From positions 1 through 22,061 of the forward strand of contig CALQCP020000014.1 of the NCBI GenBank assembly GCA_943329105.2: a stretch of 22,061 nucleotides of DNA. Reading direction: 5' to 3'. This DNA comes from Chitinophaga pinensis (GTDB taxonomy: Bacteria > Planctomycetota > Phycisphaerae > Phycisphaerales > SM1A02). Made by a program: the position numbers and the translations under genes. Under the pieces are notes generated by a model that was given only the letters and a program-made list of their open reading frames with translations, was not told the DNA's origin and made no database searches. Within the stretch, counting starts at the first letter, position 1. Each line of letters opens with the position of its first letter. Below are positions 1-8,330 of this stretch, piece by piece.

Positions 1-85
1 ATTGGTGCCACACAAGGCGTCATTACCACGCAACCCACCAGCACCACCTAACCCAACAGTCCCGCACAACCGTAGGATGTCAAGC

Positions 86-328
86 ATGCTCGCGTGGATC
101 CCATTTCTGCAACCCGCCCCGAATGTTTCCACTTACTGGTGGGCACTGGTGTTTCCACTTTCGATAGGTGTCAGCATGGCTTGGCGTGCTGTGCGACAGA
201 AAGATCTGCATGGCTACTGGCCATCAGTTGCCCGGATGTCCGCACAGATTGTTGTTGGCATGCTGTCGCTCTTCATTGGACTCGCGATCATCATTCGCGT
301 GATCATGCCATTGATGCCGGTCGACTGA
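86..328 (+). CDS. Small two-helix membrane protein, function unknown
   Basis: This is an 80-residue protein with two predicted membrane helices: roughly residues 15-33 (WWALVFPLSIGVSMAWRA) and 50-75 (an Ile/Leu/Val-rich stretch), joined by a short polar loop with RQKDLHGYW. I chose the ATG at 86 because AGGA lies 8 bases upstream. An in-frame ATG at 77 would add three residues, and the frame stays open to the window edge through a Pro-rich stretch that does not look like protein. It is convergent with the next gene and shares 26 bp with it at the 3' end. No enzyme motif is visible. It may be a conserved small planctomycete membrane protein, but I cannot assign a role. Confidence 0.6.
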   Translation: MLAWIPFLQPAPNVSTYWWALVFPLSIGVSMAWRAVRQKDLHGYWPSVARMSAQIVVGMLSLFIGLAIIIRVIMPLMPVD

Positions 329-881
329 CGCGCCGCGCTTTCAACCACGCGATCACTTCAAGTATCAACCACCACGGCAGGGCCAGTACCACGGCGTCAA
401 AGAGCGCTTGTGGAAGCATGAGCTGGCGCGAAGCGTGTGGGTCATCACCCAGAACTCGCCGAACCGCTTCCTTTGGGCTTTCACCACTGGTATCCCGTTC
501 TGCCGGTGGCGGGAAACCCTCATCGCTTCGATCGGCGCGCCATGTAGCAGTAATAACTGGGAGTGGCCAACCAATTCCAACAGCCGCTGCGCGTGCGTAA
601 ACACCATTGCTTGGCGGTGTCGGCTCTGCCCACTCAGGAACAACACCAATCACCTCAGATGCATTCACGAGCGGCCCGACAGTTTCAACATTGATCCACC
701 GAATACAGGCGGAACGCCGTTCAGATCCGCTCCACGCAGTTGTTCCACGAAGCAAAAGAACGTCCGTGGACTCATGGATGGCAGACATAGTCATCTGCGC
801 ATAGGGAACCGTAGCCACAGCGCTCACTGCGCCAAGCAGCAAAGCGATCACTACACGGCGCCCAGGCATTCGCCGACTCAT
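303..881 (-). CDS. Membrane protein with N- and C-terminal helices, unknown function
   Basis: This 192-residue protein starts with a basic n-region (MSRRMPGRR) and a hydrophobic stretch at about 10-30, which is a signal anchor or signal peptide. A middle domain of about 120 residues follows with no recognised motif, then a second hydrophobic helix near 160-180 (FDAVVLALPWWLILEVIAWL) and a short basic tail. The likely topology is two helices with the middle domain outside the cytoplasm. Its ATG overlaps the stop of the upstream DEAD-box gene by 4 bp (ATGA), so it is probably translated by coupling and is the last gene of the minus-strand run. Its end overlaps the convergent small membrane protein by 26 bp. 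I do not recognise the family. Confidence 0.65.
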   Translation of the reverse strand: MSRRMPGRRVVIALLLGAVSAVATVPYAQMTMSAIHESTDVLLLRGTTAWSGSERRSACIRWINVETVGPLVNASEVIGVVPEWAEPTPPSNGVYARAAAVGIGWPLPVITATWRADRSDEGFPPPAERDTSGESPKEAVRRVLGDDPHASRQLMLPQALFDAVVLALPWWLILEVIAWLKARRVSRPASMA

Positions 882-2605
882 GTCACTTTCTTCACACCAC
901 CGCCGGGCTTCTGTCCCTTGGCGATCGGTGCCTTGCGTTGCTTGCCACGCTTGTGTGCTTGATCCTTGGGTTTGTCACCCTTGTGAATGCGCTTCTCTTT
1001 GCGCTTCAATGCCGCGGGTGCATTTCGGATCATGGCAGCAAGCGATCGTCCCGGCGCCACCGGCGCGTTGGGATCGGTACTTCCACCAACCGTCAACGGG
1101 CGATCAACACGGCGCGCTGGTCGATCAGTTCGTCCTGCAATACGGGCTCCGCCACTTCGCGCACCAGTTGGTCGAACACTTGCGGCACGAGCGGGAGCTG
1201 GTCGCGCAGTCGCTCCACCAGCGCCGGTTGGCCGGGCGCCGGCTGGTCGAGCACCAGTCGTTCGAGCACCAGTCGGCCGAGCACTTGGCGTTCGTGGTCC
1301 AACCATGCGCGGTCCAGCGGTACGGCTTCCGGCGCTGCGCGGTCCGCCAGTGGTCATCTCCACTTCGCGATCTGGCACAGCCCCGTCGCGCATGTGCATG
1401 TACGCGGCATAAACGGGTGGCTTCTTCGGCATCAATGTGATGCGTTGAGTCCGTTCCACATGGAGCCATCGCTCAATATCTGCCGGGCAACGCAGCGTGA
1501 AGGCCTCGGCGGTTCCGCCACCATGGCCAGCTCGACCAACGCGGTGGACGTATTCCTCGGGCAGTAACGGAACGTCGTAATTGATGACACAGCGAGCCGC
1601 CGGCACATGCAGTCCACGCGATGCAACATCGGTGGCCACTACTACGTCTGCGTGACCAGTGGTGAACGCAGAAAGTGCCTCGGTTCGCTGCCGCTGACTG
1701 CGGTCACCATGGATCAGTACGGTTTTGATGGCGTGGCGGCGCAGTGCTGATGCCACCCATCCCGCGCGCCGGCGCGTGCGGCAGAACACCATCACACCTT
1801 TGCGATTTCCATCTTTAATGAGCGCAACCGTGAGGGCGGTCTTCGATTCATCATCAATGTCATAGATGTGTTGACCCAAATCAGAACGGGGCTCTGGAGT
1901 ACCGGACACCTTGGCGCGGTCGCGACCAACCAGATCAACCCGCTCCGGGTCGCGCAGCATTTCTTCAACCACCTTCTCAACAGGTCGCGGCATCGTTGCT
2001 GTGTAGAAGAGCAACTGCCGCGACTCAGGCGCACGCGAAAGAATCTCCTTCGCCTGCGGAAGGAAGCCCATGTCCAGCATTCGATCCGCTTCATCAAGCA
2101 CACACTGCTGCACGAACGCCAGTGAAATGGCATCCAGTTCACACAACTCTTTCACGCGGCCGGGTGTTCCGACGAGCAAGTCAACGCCAATCGAAACAGC
2201 TTCGCGCTGCGGTGCAAGTGGGCTCTTGCCGTAGACAGCGGTTGTTCGAAGCACCGAACCGCGGAAGAGCAGGGCGGCCTCGCGTGCTACTTGTTGCGCC
2301 AGCTCACGGGTTGGGCATAGAACCAATGCTCGAAGCCGTCGGCGCGGATCAACTGGTCTGCCGCGAACCCGCAGTGGCGGATCGGCCAACAACTTCATCG
2401 CCACTGGCAGCAGGTATCCAAGTGTCTTGCCAGTACCTGTGGCCGCTACGACAGCAACATCTTTTCCTTTGCTGGCAGTTGGAATCGCCGCTCGTTGTAC
2501 GGGCGTTGGATCAGTCACGCCCATGCGCGCCAATGACTCCACCAACATCGTTGAGATGCCAAGTGCTGCAAACCCTGAACCGCGCTCCGCTCCTTTAGAC
2601 TTCAT
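878..2605 (-). CDS. DEAD-box ATP-dependent RNA helicase (RhlE-like) with Gly/Ala/Arg-rich tail
   Basis: This RNA-dependent ATPase unwinds short RNA duplexes in the cytoplasm, with likely roles in ribosome assembly or RNA turnover. All hallmark motifs are present: Q motif region (GF..LG...TPVQ, residues 11-37), motif I ATGTGKT (55-61), Ia PTRELA (98-103), Ib GTPGR (146-150), II DEAD (171-174), III TAT in place of the usual SAT (202-204), V VATDVASRG (323-331) and VI HRVGRAG (354-360). The helicase core ends near residue 400. A low-complexity tail of about 170 residues follows, with repeated GAR/GPR steps and a Lys-rich end, probably for RNA binding. I use the ATG at 2605, giving 575 residues. 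An upstream extension to 2818 would overlap the preceding gene and has no family-like sequence. It starts 19 bp after the amidohydrolase-like gene. Confidence 0.93.
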   Translation of the reverse strand: MKSKGAERGSGFAALGISTMLVESLARMGVTDPTPVQRAAIPTASKGKDVAVVAATGTGKTLGYLLPVAMKLLADPPLRVRGRPVDPRRRLRALVLCPTRELAQQVAREAALLFRGSVLRTTAVYGKSPLAPQREAVSIGVDLLVGTPGRVKELCELDAISLAFVQQCVLDEADRMLDMGFLPQAKEILSRAPESRQLLFYTATMPRPVEKVVEEMLRDPERVDLVGRDRAKVSGTPEPRSDLGQHIYDIDDESKTALTVALIKDGNRKGVMVFCRTRRRAGWVASALRRHAIKTVLIHGDRSQRQRTEALSAFTTGHADVVVATDVASRGLHVPAARCVINYDVPLLPEEYVHRVGRAGHGGGTAEAFTLRCPADIERWLHVERTQRITLMPKKPPVYAAYMHMRDGAVPDREVEMTTGGPRSAGSRTAGPRMVGPRTPSARPTGARTTGARPAGARPTGAGGATARPAPARAASVRPTGARSGGARIAGRTDRPARRVDRPLTVGGSTDPNAPVAPGRSLAAMIRNAPAALKRKEKRIHKGDKPKDQAHKRGKQRKAPIAKGQKPGGGVKKVT

Positions 2606-2624
2606 GCGTTGCACTCTACGCGCT

Positions 2625-4025
2625 TCATGGAAGCGGATCTTTGGTAACTGAGGCAGGAAATACCGGAACCGGCGCATCAACCACTGGGTCCATAGCCTCG
2701 CGCTGCAGTTCCTTTTCAAGGTATTTGTTGCGCATCCGCTTCTGCCGGTCGTTGAGATCAACCTCACCGCCATCAATCCAGGCGCGGCGGACAACCGTGG
2801 TGATCTCAAATGGATCACCAGACCACAGGACCAGCGTTGCGCTCATTCCAGGTGCAACGGTGCCGTAACGATCGCCTACGCCAGCCAACTCAGCAGGCAT
2901 GCGGGTAACACATTCCAGCGCTCGATTGGCATCAAGACCGTACGCCACAGCTCGCCCGCATTGCCCCGGAAGCCGGCGCTCGTGCGCAGGCTCATCGCCC
3001 GACGCGATGGAGCAATTCACACCCGCTTCGACAAGCTTTCCGGGCACCTCATAAGCAGCGGCATATCCATCACCCTCATGGAGTGGCATTCTGTGAATAC
3101 CACGAACGATCACTGGAACGCCGTTGGCCTTGAGGAGCGGAGCAACTTCTGGTGCGCCAAGCCCACCAACCACAATCGGCCGGTATCCACGGCGAATTGC
3201 CCAGAGCACCGAGGCTTCAATTTGTCCAGGCCAATTGGCATCAAGCAGCACTGGTTCACGTCTTTCAATCACACCACGCAGTGACTCAAAGCGCGCGTCT
3301 TTGGCGCCACTGGGGTCAGCGGCGCGCGCGCGCAGATACGCCTCAGCACTGTCAAAGAATCGATCAATGGCTGCAATTGCTTCGTCACGATCTTTGCGCT
3401 GGTCCTCAAATGACTTTGATTGCCAGCGTGATTGCACTGGCTCCATCATTGGCCAATGCACAATCATTCCAGCCTCCGCGCGCACAGTGCGATCCACGGC
3501 GGTCCATCCGTCGAGCCGCATGGCACTGGCATGCCCACCAACCACGCCCCCCTCTGGGAACACGTGCGCCATCAGAATGCCGCCATTGCGCGCCACGGGA
3601 GGCAGGTCGCTGTCCGGGTTTGTTGCGCTGGAAGCCTTGATTTCTGGGTGAAAGTCACCAAACTCTTTGGTGTCGTCGGTTGCTTCCACCTGCTCAGTCT
3701 CAATGAGCCCAAGCGTGGTGGCGCTGGCCCACAGCCCAGGAGTCAATACATGCCCAGGTGCTTCGATCATCATTGCATTGGCAGCGGCAACACCGGGGCT
3801 CATTGGCTCCGCTCCAACCGCAACCACCGAGCCCTTGTCAAACACCACCCATCCATCAGGAATCGGCTTCGATCCTGGTGTGCATGGGCGGACATCAACA
3901 TGGCGTAACACCACTTGTGTTTGCTGTTTCGGCGCTGGAATCTCAGAGGATTGCCGGGCTAATGCACTTGCCGTCACGAGCGCCACCATCGACATAGCCA
4001 ACCATGCATTGTTGTTGTTCGTCAT
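2625..4025 (-). CDS. Secreted amidohydrolase-fold protein lacking the metal-site HxH
   Basis: This 466-residue protein has a signal peptide (about residues 1-24, ending ALARQ). The layout is that of a metal-dependent amidohydrolase (imidazolonepropionase/dihydroorotase-like). An N-terminal beta-sandwich part has VVFDKGSVVAVG and GHVLTPGL, followed by a TIM-barrel-like middle and a C-terminal sandwich with GTVAPGMSATLVLWSGDP and a TVVRRAWIDGG strand. The strand-1 motif that normally reads PG-x-x-D-x-H-x-H reads TPGLWASATTLG here, so both histidines are gone, and the later metal His positions are not evident. It is therefore probably non-catalytic or uses another chemistry. The start at 4025 overlaps the stop of the large amidohydrolase by 4 bp (ATGA). 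This implies coupled translation and possibly a complex of the two. Confidence 0.8.
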   Translation of the reverse strand: MTNNNNAWLAMSMVALVTASALARQSSEIPAPKQQTQVVLRHVDVRPCTPGSKPIPDGWVVFDKGSVVAVGAEPMSPGVAAANAMMIEAPGHVLTPGLWASATTLGLIETEQVEATDDTKEFGDFHPEIKASSATNPDSDLPPVARNGGILMAHVFPEGGVVGGHASAMRLDGWTAVDRTVRAEAGMIVHWPMMEPVQSRWQSKSFEDQRKDRDEAIAAIDRFFDSAEAYLRARAADPSGAKDARFESLRGVIERREPVLLDANWPGQIEASVLWAIRRGYRPIVVGGLGAPEVAPLLKANGVPVIVRGIHRMPLHEGDGYAAAYEVPGKLVEAGVNCSIASGDEPAHERRLPGQCGRAVAYGLDANRALECVTRMPAELAGVGDRYGTVAPGMSATLVLWSGDPFEITTVVRRAWIDGGEVDLNDRQKRMRNKYLEKELQREAMDPVVDAPVPVFPASVTKDPLP

Positions 4026-7000
4026 CGCACACCTCCTTCGCCACCAGTGACTTCGAATATTGCTGCCCATGAATCCAATTGATTGCAACCACACTCGCCT
4101 GGGCGAATAGCCGCAGGATCAATTCCTGAGCGCACCATTTCCATCAGACGATCACGTTGATTGAATCGCAAACGCGCAAGCAGTGAGCCGCCCGATCGTG
4201 CATCGCGATCAATAGTTTCTTCATCAACAGGAGGCGTGTCAGCATCCTGCATACCAGGCGCAGCGCCACGCCTGCCAGACCGACCCTTGCCACCGCCACT
4301 ATCACCACCACCGCTCTTGCCCCATTCCGATGTTGCCAGTGCAACAAGGGCGGTACGAGTCTGCGCATCACGCGCGCGCATGATGCGATCGGTGTCCACG
4401 TCAAATTGGCGAACACCATCCACCCACGTCTGCATGCATCGTGCGTAGACACTCAGTGGGTCGGCGCTCCAAATGACAAAGTCAGCGTCTTTTCCAGGCT
4501 CCAGTGAACCGCACATGGCATCGATGCGCAACTGCTTGGCTGGATTGAGTGTGACAAACTTGATCGCTTCCTCCCGGGTTAAACCACCATAGCGAACTGC
4601 CTTCGCTGCCTCAGTGTTCATGTGACGCGCAAGCTCATCACTGTCAGAGTTGAAGCTGGTGACTACGCCGGCCTTCCACAACATTTCACCGTTCCACGGT
4701 ATGGCGTCCATGACTTCCATCTTGTACGCCCACCAGTCACTGAAACTCGAAGCACCGGCGCCGTGACGGGCAATCTCGTCGGCAACCTTGTAGCCCTCGA
4801 GCACGTGTTGGAACGTTCCAATCTGGAACTTGAAGTCATCCGCCACACGAATCAGCATGGCGATCTCGTCCTGCCGATAGCTGTGGCAATGAACGATCCG
4901 CTTGCCCTCTAGAATTTCCGCAAGCGTTTGCAGTTCGTAATCGGGCTGAGGCTGCAGGGTTTGCGCGCGCACATCGGCTGGAAGTGCTTGGTATTTCAAC
5001 TGCGCTGCTCGCCACTCACGCGCGGACTGGAAGCGATCACGAATCAACGCTTCCACGCCAAGCCGTGAGCCCGGATAGCGGCTCTTTCCGCGCACAACGT
5101 TCTCGCCAAGCGCGAACTTGATGCCCGGAATGGCGCCCTGCAGTGGAAATGCGCTGGAACTTTGGCCCCAACGGATCTTTACGACGGAGTTCTGCCCACC
5201 GATTGGATTTGAACTGCCGTGCAGTTGATTGGCCGCGGTGAGACCACCAGCCAATTGTCGGTACCAGTTAATGTCCTCGGGGTCGATGGCATCAGCGATG
5301 CGCACCTCGGCAGTGACATTTTGCGTCCACTCATTCACGCCACCGTCAATTCCGGTGTGACTGTGGCAGTCGATCATTCCTGGTGTGACATGCATACCGG
5401 TTCCATCAATGATCATCGTGTCAGTCAGAGCACCAGTGAGCGTGGCGCGCAGGTTGCTACCCACTGCCACAATCTTTCCCTCCTTGATCAAGAGGTCTGC
5501 GTCATTCAGAATGCCGCGGTCCGAGACAGTCCACACCGTTGCGTGTTCCACCAACAGCGACTTTGGCGCTAAGCGTGTATCGACGCCGTACTCGCCCATC
5601 GGAAAGACACGAGGAATAGCGGCTAGTACAGGCTTTGGATCAAAGTCAGCATCATCACTCGTTGGTGATGCTCCGTTCTTTCCGTCAGCGCCACCCTTGG
5701 CAGTGACACCTACATCACCTGTTCCACCCGTGCCACCGATTCCGCCGTCGCCACCCATACCACCGGTACTACTCGCGCCACCGTCATCACCAGTGCCACC
5801 GTTGCCACCCGTGCCACCCGTGCCACCCGTGCCACCCGCGCCACCCGTGCCACCAGTGCCACCAGTGCCACCAGTGCCACCCACTCCACCGTCGCCACCC
5901 GTACGGCCCGTACCACCCTTCGCATTCGCGCGCTTGTTCTTGCGCTCTTCCTTTGGATCGGGCACATCGCCTGTGCGCGCGGCAGCAACGATCGTCCAGC
6001 GTGCAACTCGACCGTCAGCAGCGGTAAGCGTGAGTTCTGCGTTATCCCGTGTGGCAACGATCGTTCCACGTGCGGTTCCATCGGCGCCCAGTTCTTTGCT
6101 TGGCATGGTGAATCCAACGCGCGCATCGTCGAAATTCGCTCCATCAGCGCGAACCTTCGGTGATTCGCTGCCCTTGCCAGTTGGTTCAGGAGTTGCGCTG
6201 CTCACTTCGGCACCCTTGCCATTTGCTGTGTTGCTGTCCTTCTCCTTGTTCAAATTGGCCACCTTTGGCAGTCCGAATGACACAGTTCGCTCATCCGCAT
6301 CAATGGTCAACGACTCTGGAAACACCGTCAGCGCACCCGGAGAACTTGGCGCCGCCATGGCGTACACGCCCTTCAACGGGAACTTGCTGAGTGGTTCCAC
6401 CTCATGTCGCAGTCCAGCGATCCACACTTCACGGATCTTTGAATCTTCACCATAGAGGGGGCCATTGCAGAGCACAAGGTTTGCCATGTGCCCAGCGCGC
6501 ACTTCGCCCGCGATGTTTGACATCCCAAGCATGCGCGCCGGGTTCGTGGTGAGAGCCGCAAGGAGTTCGTCTTCGGTTGTTCCACACTTGGTGGCACGCC
6601 GCGCTGCTTTGGCAAATTCCCCAACATTCTTCAATCGCACAGTGCTTGCCGCCGCGGGAACTCCCGCCCGCAAGAGTTCCGCGAGGTTGGTTGGCGCCAA
6701 CGCCCACTGCTCCAGTTCGCGCAGTGACACCGCGTCGATCGCTCGGGGACTTTGTGTGTCAGGCGTCTTGGGAAAGTTGAACGGCACCACCACTGGTCGG
6801 CCAGTAGCGCGCACCTCCGCAAGGCGTCGGAACTCAAGACCACTACCTACAAAGCCGGCATCAATGGACATCTCGCGGGCCAGCGCGTCGGCGCGCAATA
6901 AATTTCGTTCATCACTGGCATCGAACCACACACGCTGCTTGCCGTTTGCCGCAGCGTGGAGTGATTCCAAAGCGTTCGCAAGAACCGGTGGTTCACTTCC

Positions 7001-7753
7001 CGATGGATGGGCTTGCCACACAGCAGCGCTCTTGGCGTGCCACGCGGCGTCGGCAAATGTCTGGCGTTGCAAGGCGATTGCGCCAATAAGTGCACCTGGA
7101 TACGTGGCGCGATTCCACGACGCCTCATCGTCGCCACCACCCGTGGTTTCAAAGGCTACGCACGTACCAGCATCTTCCACCACGGTGCGCGCGGCGCGCG
7201 GGTCATCGCCCAGCAGTGCTACCTGTGCACTTCCTCTGAATATTCCTGCATTGGGATGGAGCGCCGCGGCGGTGAAACCAAGTGCTCGCAATTCCTTGCG
7301 CGAATCGGTAGTCATCACCGGCAAGTCAGCGGCGCGGACTTGCGGTACGACCCGTGCGTTCCAATGTGCACCACGCTCGCTACTTGCTGCGCGCGCGGCG
7401 GCGGAACTGTCAATGCGCACGCATGCATCAATGAACCCGGCGTAGACGGTGCACCCGGTGCCATCATGAATGGTTGTTCCGGCGGGAATATCAAACGACC
7501 CATACGCGCCAGTGCGTTCGATCCATCCATCCTTCATCAGCACCACTCCGTCGGCAAGTCGTTCACCAGGCATGGCGGCAATGGTCACATGGATCAATGC
7601 ATCACGCCGCACGTCAGCAGGGCGCATGCCAACCGGTGGTGGTTCTTGCGCGAGTGCAACGGCGGTAAATGAAACCGCGCCCGCTGACATGGTGGTCAAC
7701 AAGGCGCGGAGAAACGATTGAATTGTTCGGTCCTGGCGTGGTGCGCTGCGCAT
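4022..7753 (-). CDS. Giant two-domain exported amidohydrolase with Gly-rich linker
   Basis: This 1243-residue protein has an export signal (about residues 1-36, ending AVALAQ). Domain A (about 50-460) has the amidohydrolase frame, including a late GEVRAGHMANLVLCNG motif. At strand 1, however, it reads VYAGFIDACVRIDSS instead of D-x-H-x-H, so it looks inactive. A spacer with charged and Gly-rich parts follows; residues about 612-685 are GGT/GGx repeats. Domain B (about 725-1180) looks active: PGMIDCHSHTG (HxH near 796-798), RIVHCHSYR (near 957), FQHVLEG (near 980) and FNSDSDE (near 1038), with a closing GSLEPGKDADFVIWSADP. The likely reaction is hydrolysis of a cyclic amide, peptide or related C-N bond outside the cytoplasm; the substrate is unknown. 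It is downstream of the FlgM-like gene and overlaps the next gene by 4 bp. No clear SD precedes the ATG, and a later ATG at 7690 would weaken the signal peptide. Confidence 0.88.
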   Translation of the reverse strand: MRSAPRQDRTIQSFLRALLTTMSAGAVSFTAVALAQEPPPVGMRPADVRRDALIHVTIAAMPGERLADGVVLMKDGWIERTGAYGSFDIPAGTTIHDGTGCTVYAGFIDACVRIDSSAAARAASSERGAHWNARVVPQVRAADLPVMTTDSRKELRALGFTAAALHPNAGIFRGSAQVALLGDDPRAARTVVEDAGTCVAFETTGGGDDEASWNRATYPGALIGAIALQRQTFADAAWHAKSAAVWQAHPSGSEPPVLANALESLHAAANGKQRVWFDASDERNLLRADALAREMSIDAGFVGSGLEFRRLAEVRATGRPVVVPFNFPKTPDTQSPRAIDAVSLRELEQWALAPTNLAELLRAGVPAAASTVRLKNVGEFAKAARRATKCGTTEDELLAALTTNPARMLGMSNIAGEVRAGHMANLVLCNGPLYGEDSKIREVWIAGLRHEVEPLSKFPLKGVYAMAAPSSPGALTVFPESLTIDADERTVSFGLPKVANLNKEKDSNTANGKGAEVSSATPEPTGKGSESPKVRADGANFDDARVGFTMPSKELGADGTARGTIVATRDNAELTLTAADGRVARWTIVAAARTGDVPDPKEERKNKRANAKGGTGRTGGDGGVGGTGGTGGTGGTGGAGGTGGTGGTGGNGGTGDDGGASSTGGMGGDGGIGGTGGTGDVGVTAKGGADGKNGASPTSDDADFDPKPVLAAIPRVFPMGEYGVDTRLAPKSLLVEHATVWTVSDRGILNDADLLIKEGKIVAVGSNLRATLTGALTDTMIIDGTGMHVTPGMIDCHSHTGIDGGVNEWTQNVTAEVRIADAIDPEDINWYRQLAGGLTAANQLHGSSNPIGGQNSVVKIRWGQSSSAFPLQGAIPGIKFALGENVVRGKSRYPGSRLGVEALIRDRFQSAREWRAAQLKYQALPADVRAQTLQPQPDYELQTLAEILEGKRIVHCHSYRQDEIAMLIRVADDFKFQIGTFQHVLEGYKVADEIARHGAGASSFSDWWAYKMEVMDAIPWNGEMLWKAGVVTSFNSDSDELARHMNTEAAKAVRYGGLTREEAIKFVTLNPAKQLRIDAMCGSLEPGKDADFVIWSADPLSVYARCMQTWVDGVRQFDVDTDRIMRARDAQTRTALVALATSEWGKSGGGDSGGGKGRSGRRGAAPGMQDADTPPVDEETIDRDARSGGSLLARLRFNQRDRLMEMVRSGIDPAAIRPGECGCNQLDSWAAIFEVTGGEGGVR
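5792..5899. repeat. 9-bp tandem repeat (12 units) encoding a Gly-Gly-Thr linker
   Basis: Twelve contiguous 9-bp units of the form (c/a)gtgccacc, with single-base variants, run from 5792 to 5899. Read on the minus strand they encode a collagen-like Gly-Gly-Thr run inside the large amidohydrolase. More degenerate units extend on both sides, to about 5713 and 5918. Because the unit is a multiple of three, copy-number change would lengthen or shorten the linker without shifting frame. Confidence 0.9.
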
Positions 7754-7842
7754 TCGCGTATTTCACACGGATTCACGCGGTCGTGCGTGGAGGAAGTGTG
7801 GATATGCGTGAACAGATCGCAAGTGCCGGGGGCGCGCGGCCT

Positions 7843-8160
7843 TTAGCCGTTCACGTCACGGAGCAACCCATCAATGGCCGACTGCAATTTCTCGGGCGAC
7901 TCATAGGTGCCGCTCGCGATAGCTTGCTTAATAGCCTCAATTTTTGCCATACGAACATCAGGTAGCGCTCGCACAGCGTCGAGGTGCCGCGCGTGATCAG
8001 AGAGTTCAACTCGATCGCGACCCTCAGCCCAACGTGGTGCTGATGGCGCAATTTCTGACTGTGCTGATGTTCGATATGCAGCAGCAGCCTCGTTAACACG
8101 GTGTGCAGCTCCTGCAGCTCCAAGACCGTGGGTGAGTCCGACGTTTCCGATGTCGTTCAT
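7843..8160 (-). CDS. flgM: FlgM-like anti-sigma-28 factor
   Basis: This is a 105-residue protein. Residues 49-103 match the FlgM anti-sigma-28 domain: a D-R-V-E-L-S-D start, then PDVRMAKIEAIKQAIASGTY, then an amphipathic helix (KLQSAIDGLL). The N-terminal half is low in complexity and Ala-rich, as expected for the disordered part of FlgM. In this family the protein binds the flagellar sigma factor (FliA/sigma-28) and holds late flagellar genes off until it is exported. I chose the ATG at 8160 because GGAG lies just upstream. The 14-residue extension to 8202 would run into a dyad-symmetric element. No other flagellar gene is in the window, so its partner sigma is unproven. It is the first gene of the minus-strand run, 89 bp before the large amidohydrolase, and is divergent from the lipoprotein gene. 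Confidence 0.8.
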   Translation of the reverse strand: MNDIGNVGLTHGLGAAGAAHRVNEAAAAYRTSAQSEIAPSAPRWAEGRDRVELSDHARHLDAVRALPDVRMAKIEAIKQAIASGTYESPEKLQSAIDGLLRDVNG

Positions 8161-8181
8161 GGCGCTCTCCAGCCGGTCGTC

Positions 8182-8199
8182 TGTCAAATCCTTTTGACA
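8182..8199. promoter_or_regulatory. Perfect 7-bp dyad between divergent genes
   Basis: TGTCAAA, a 4-base spacer (TCCT) and TTTGACA form a perfect inverted repeat 22 bp upstream of the FlgM-like start and 131 bp upstream of the lipoprotein start. Each arm contains the -35-like hexamer TTGACA, one facing each gene, but no good -10 lies at the right spacing. It could be an operator or a small RNA hairpin. The symmetry is seen directly; the function is inference. Confidence 0.4.
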
Positions 8200-8330
8200 C
8201 ACGTTCCGTTGCGGGCCGCATTCGATCCATCGAGCGGCGAGCCTTCGGCGAACGTCGCCGATGCAGACTGTGGTATCGTCAATCCTGTCGAGAATCCTTG
8301 AGGCATTTCGTATGCTAGCCCGGCGAGCCC

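Noticed and set aside
2606..2818. N-terminal extension of the DEAD-box helicase to 2818
   Set aside because: It overlaps the end of the preceding gene, and its sequence is unlike helicase N-termini. The ATG at 2605 sits right before the Q-motif region.
5385..6455. Long plus-strand Pro/Val-rich frame of 356 codons
   Set aside because: It is the antisense shadow of the Gly-rich linker and flanks of the large amidohydrolase, which has clear family motifs on the minus strand.
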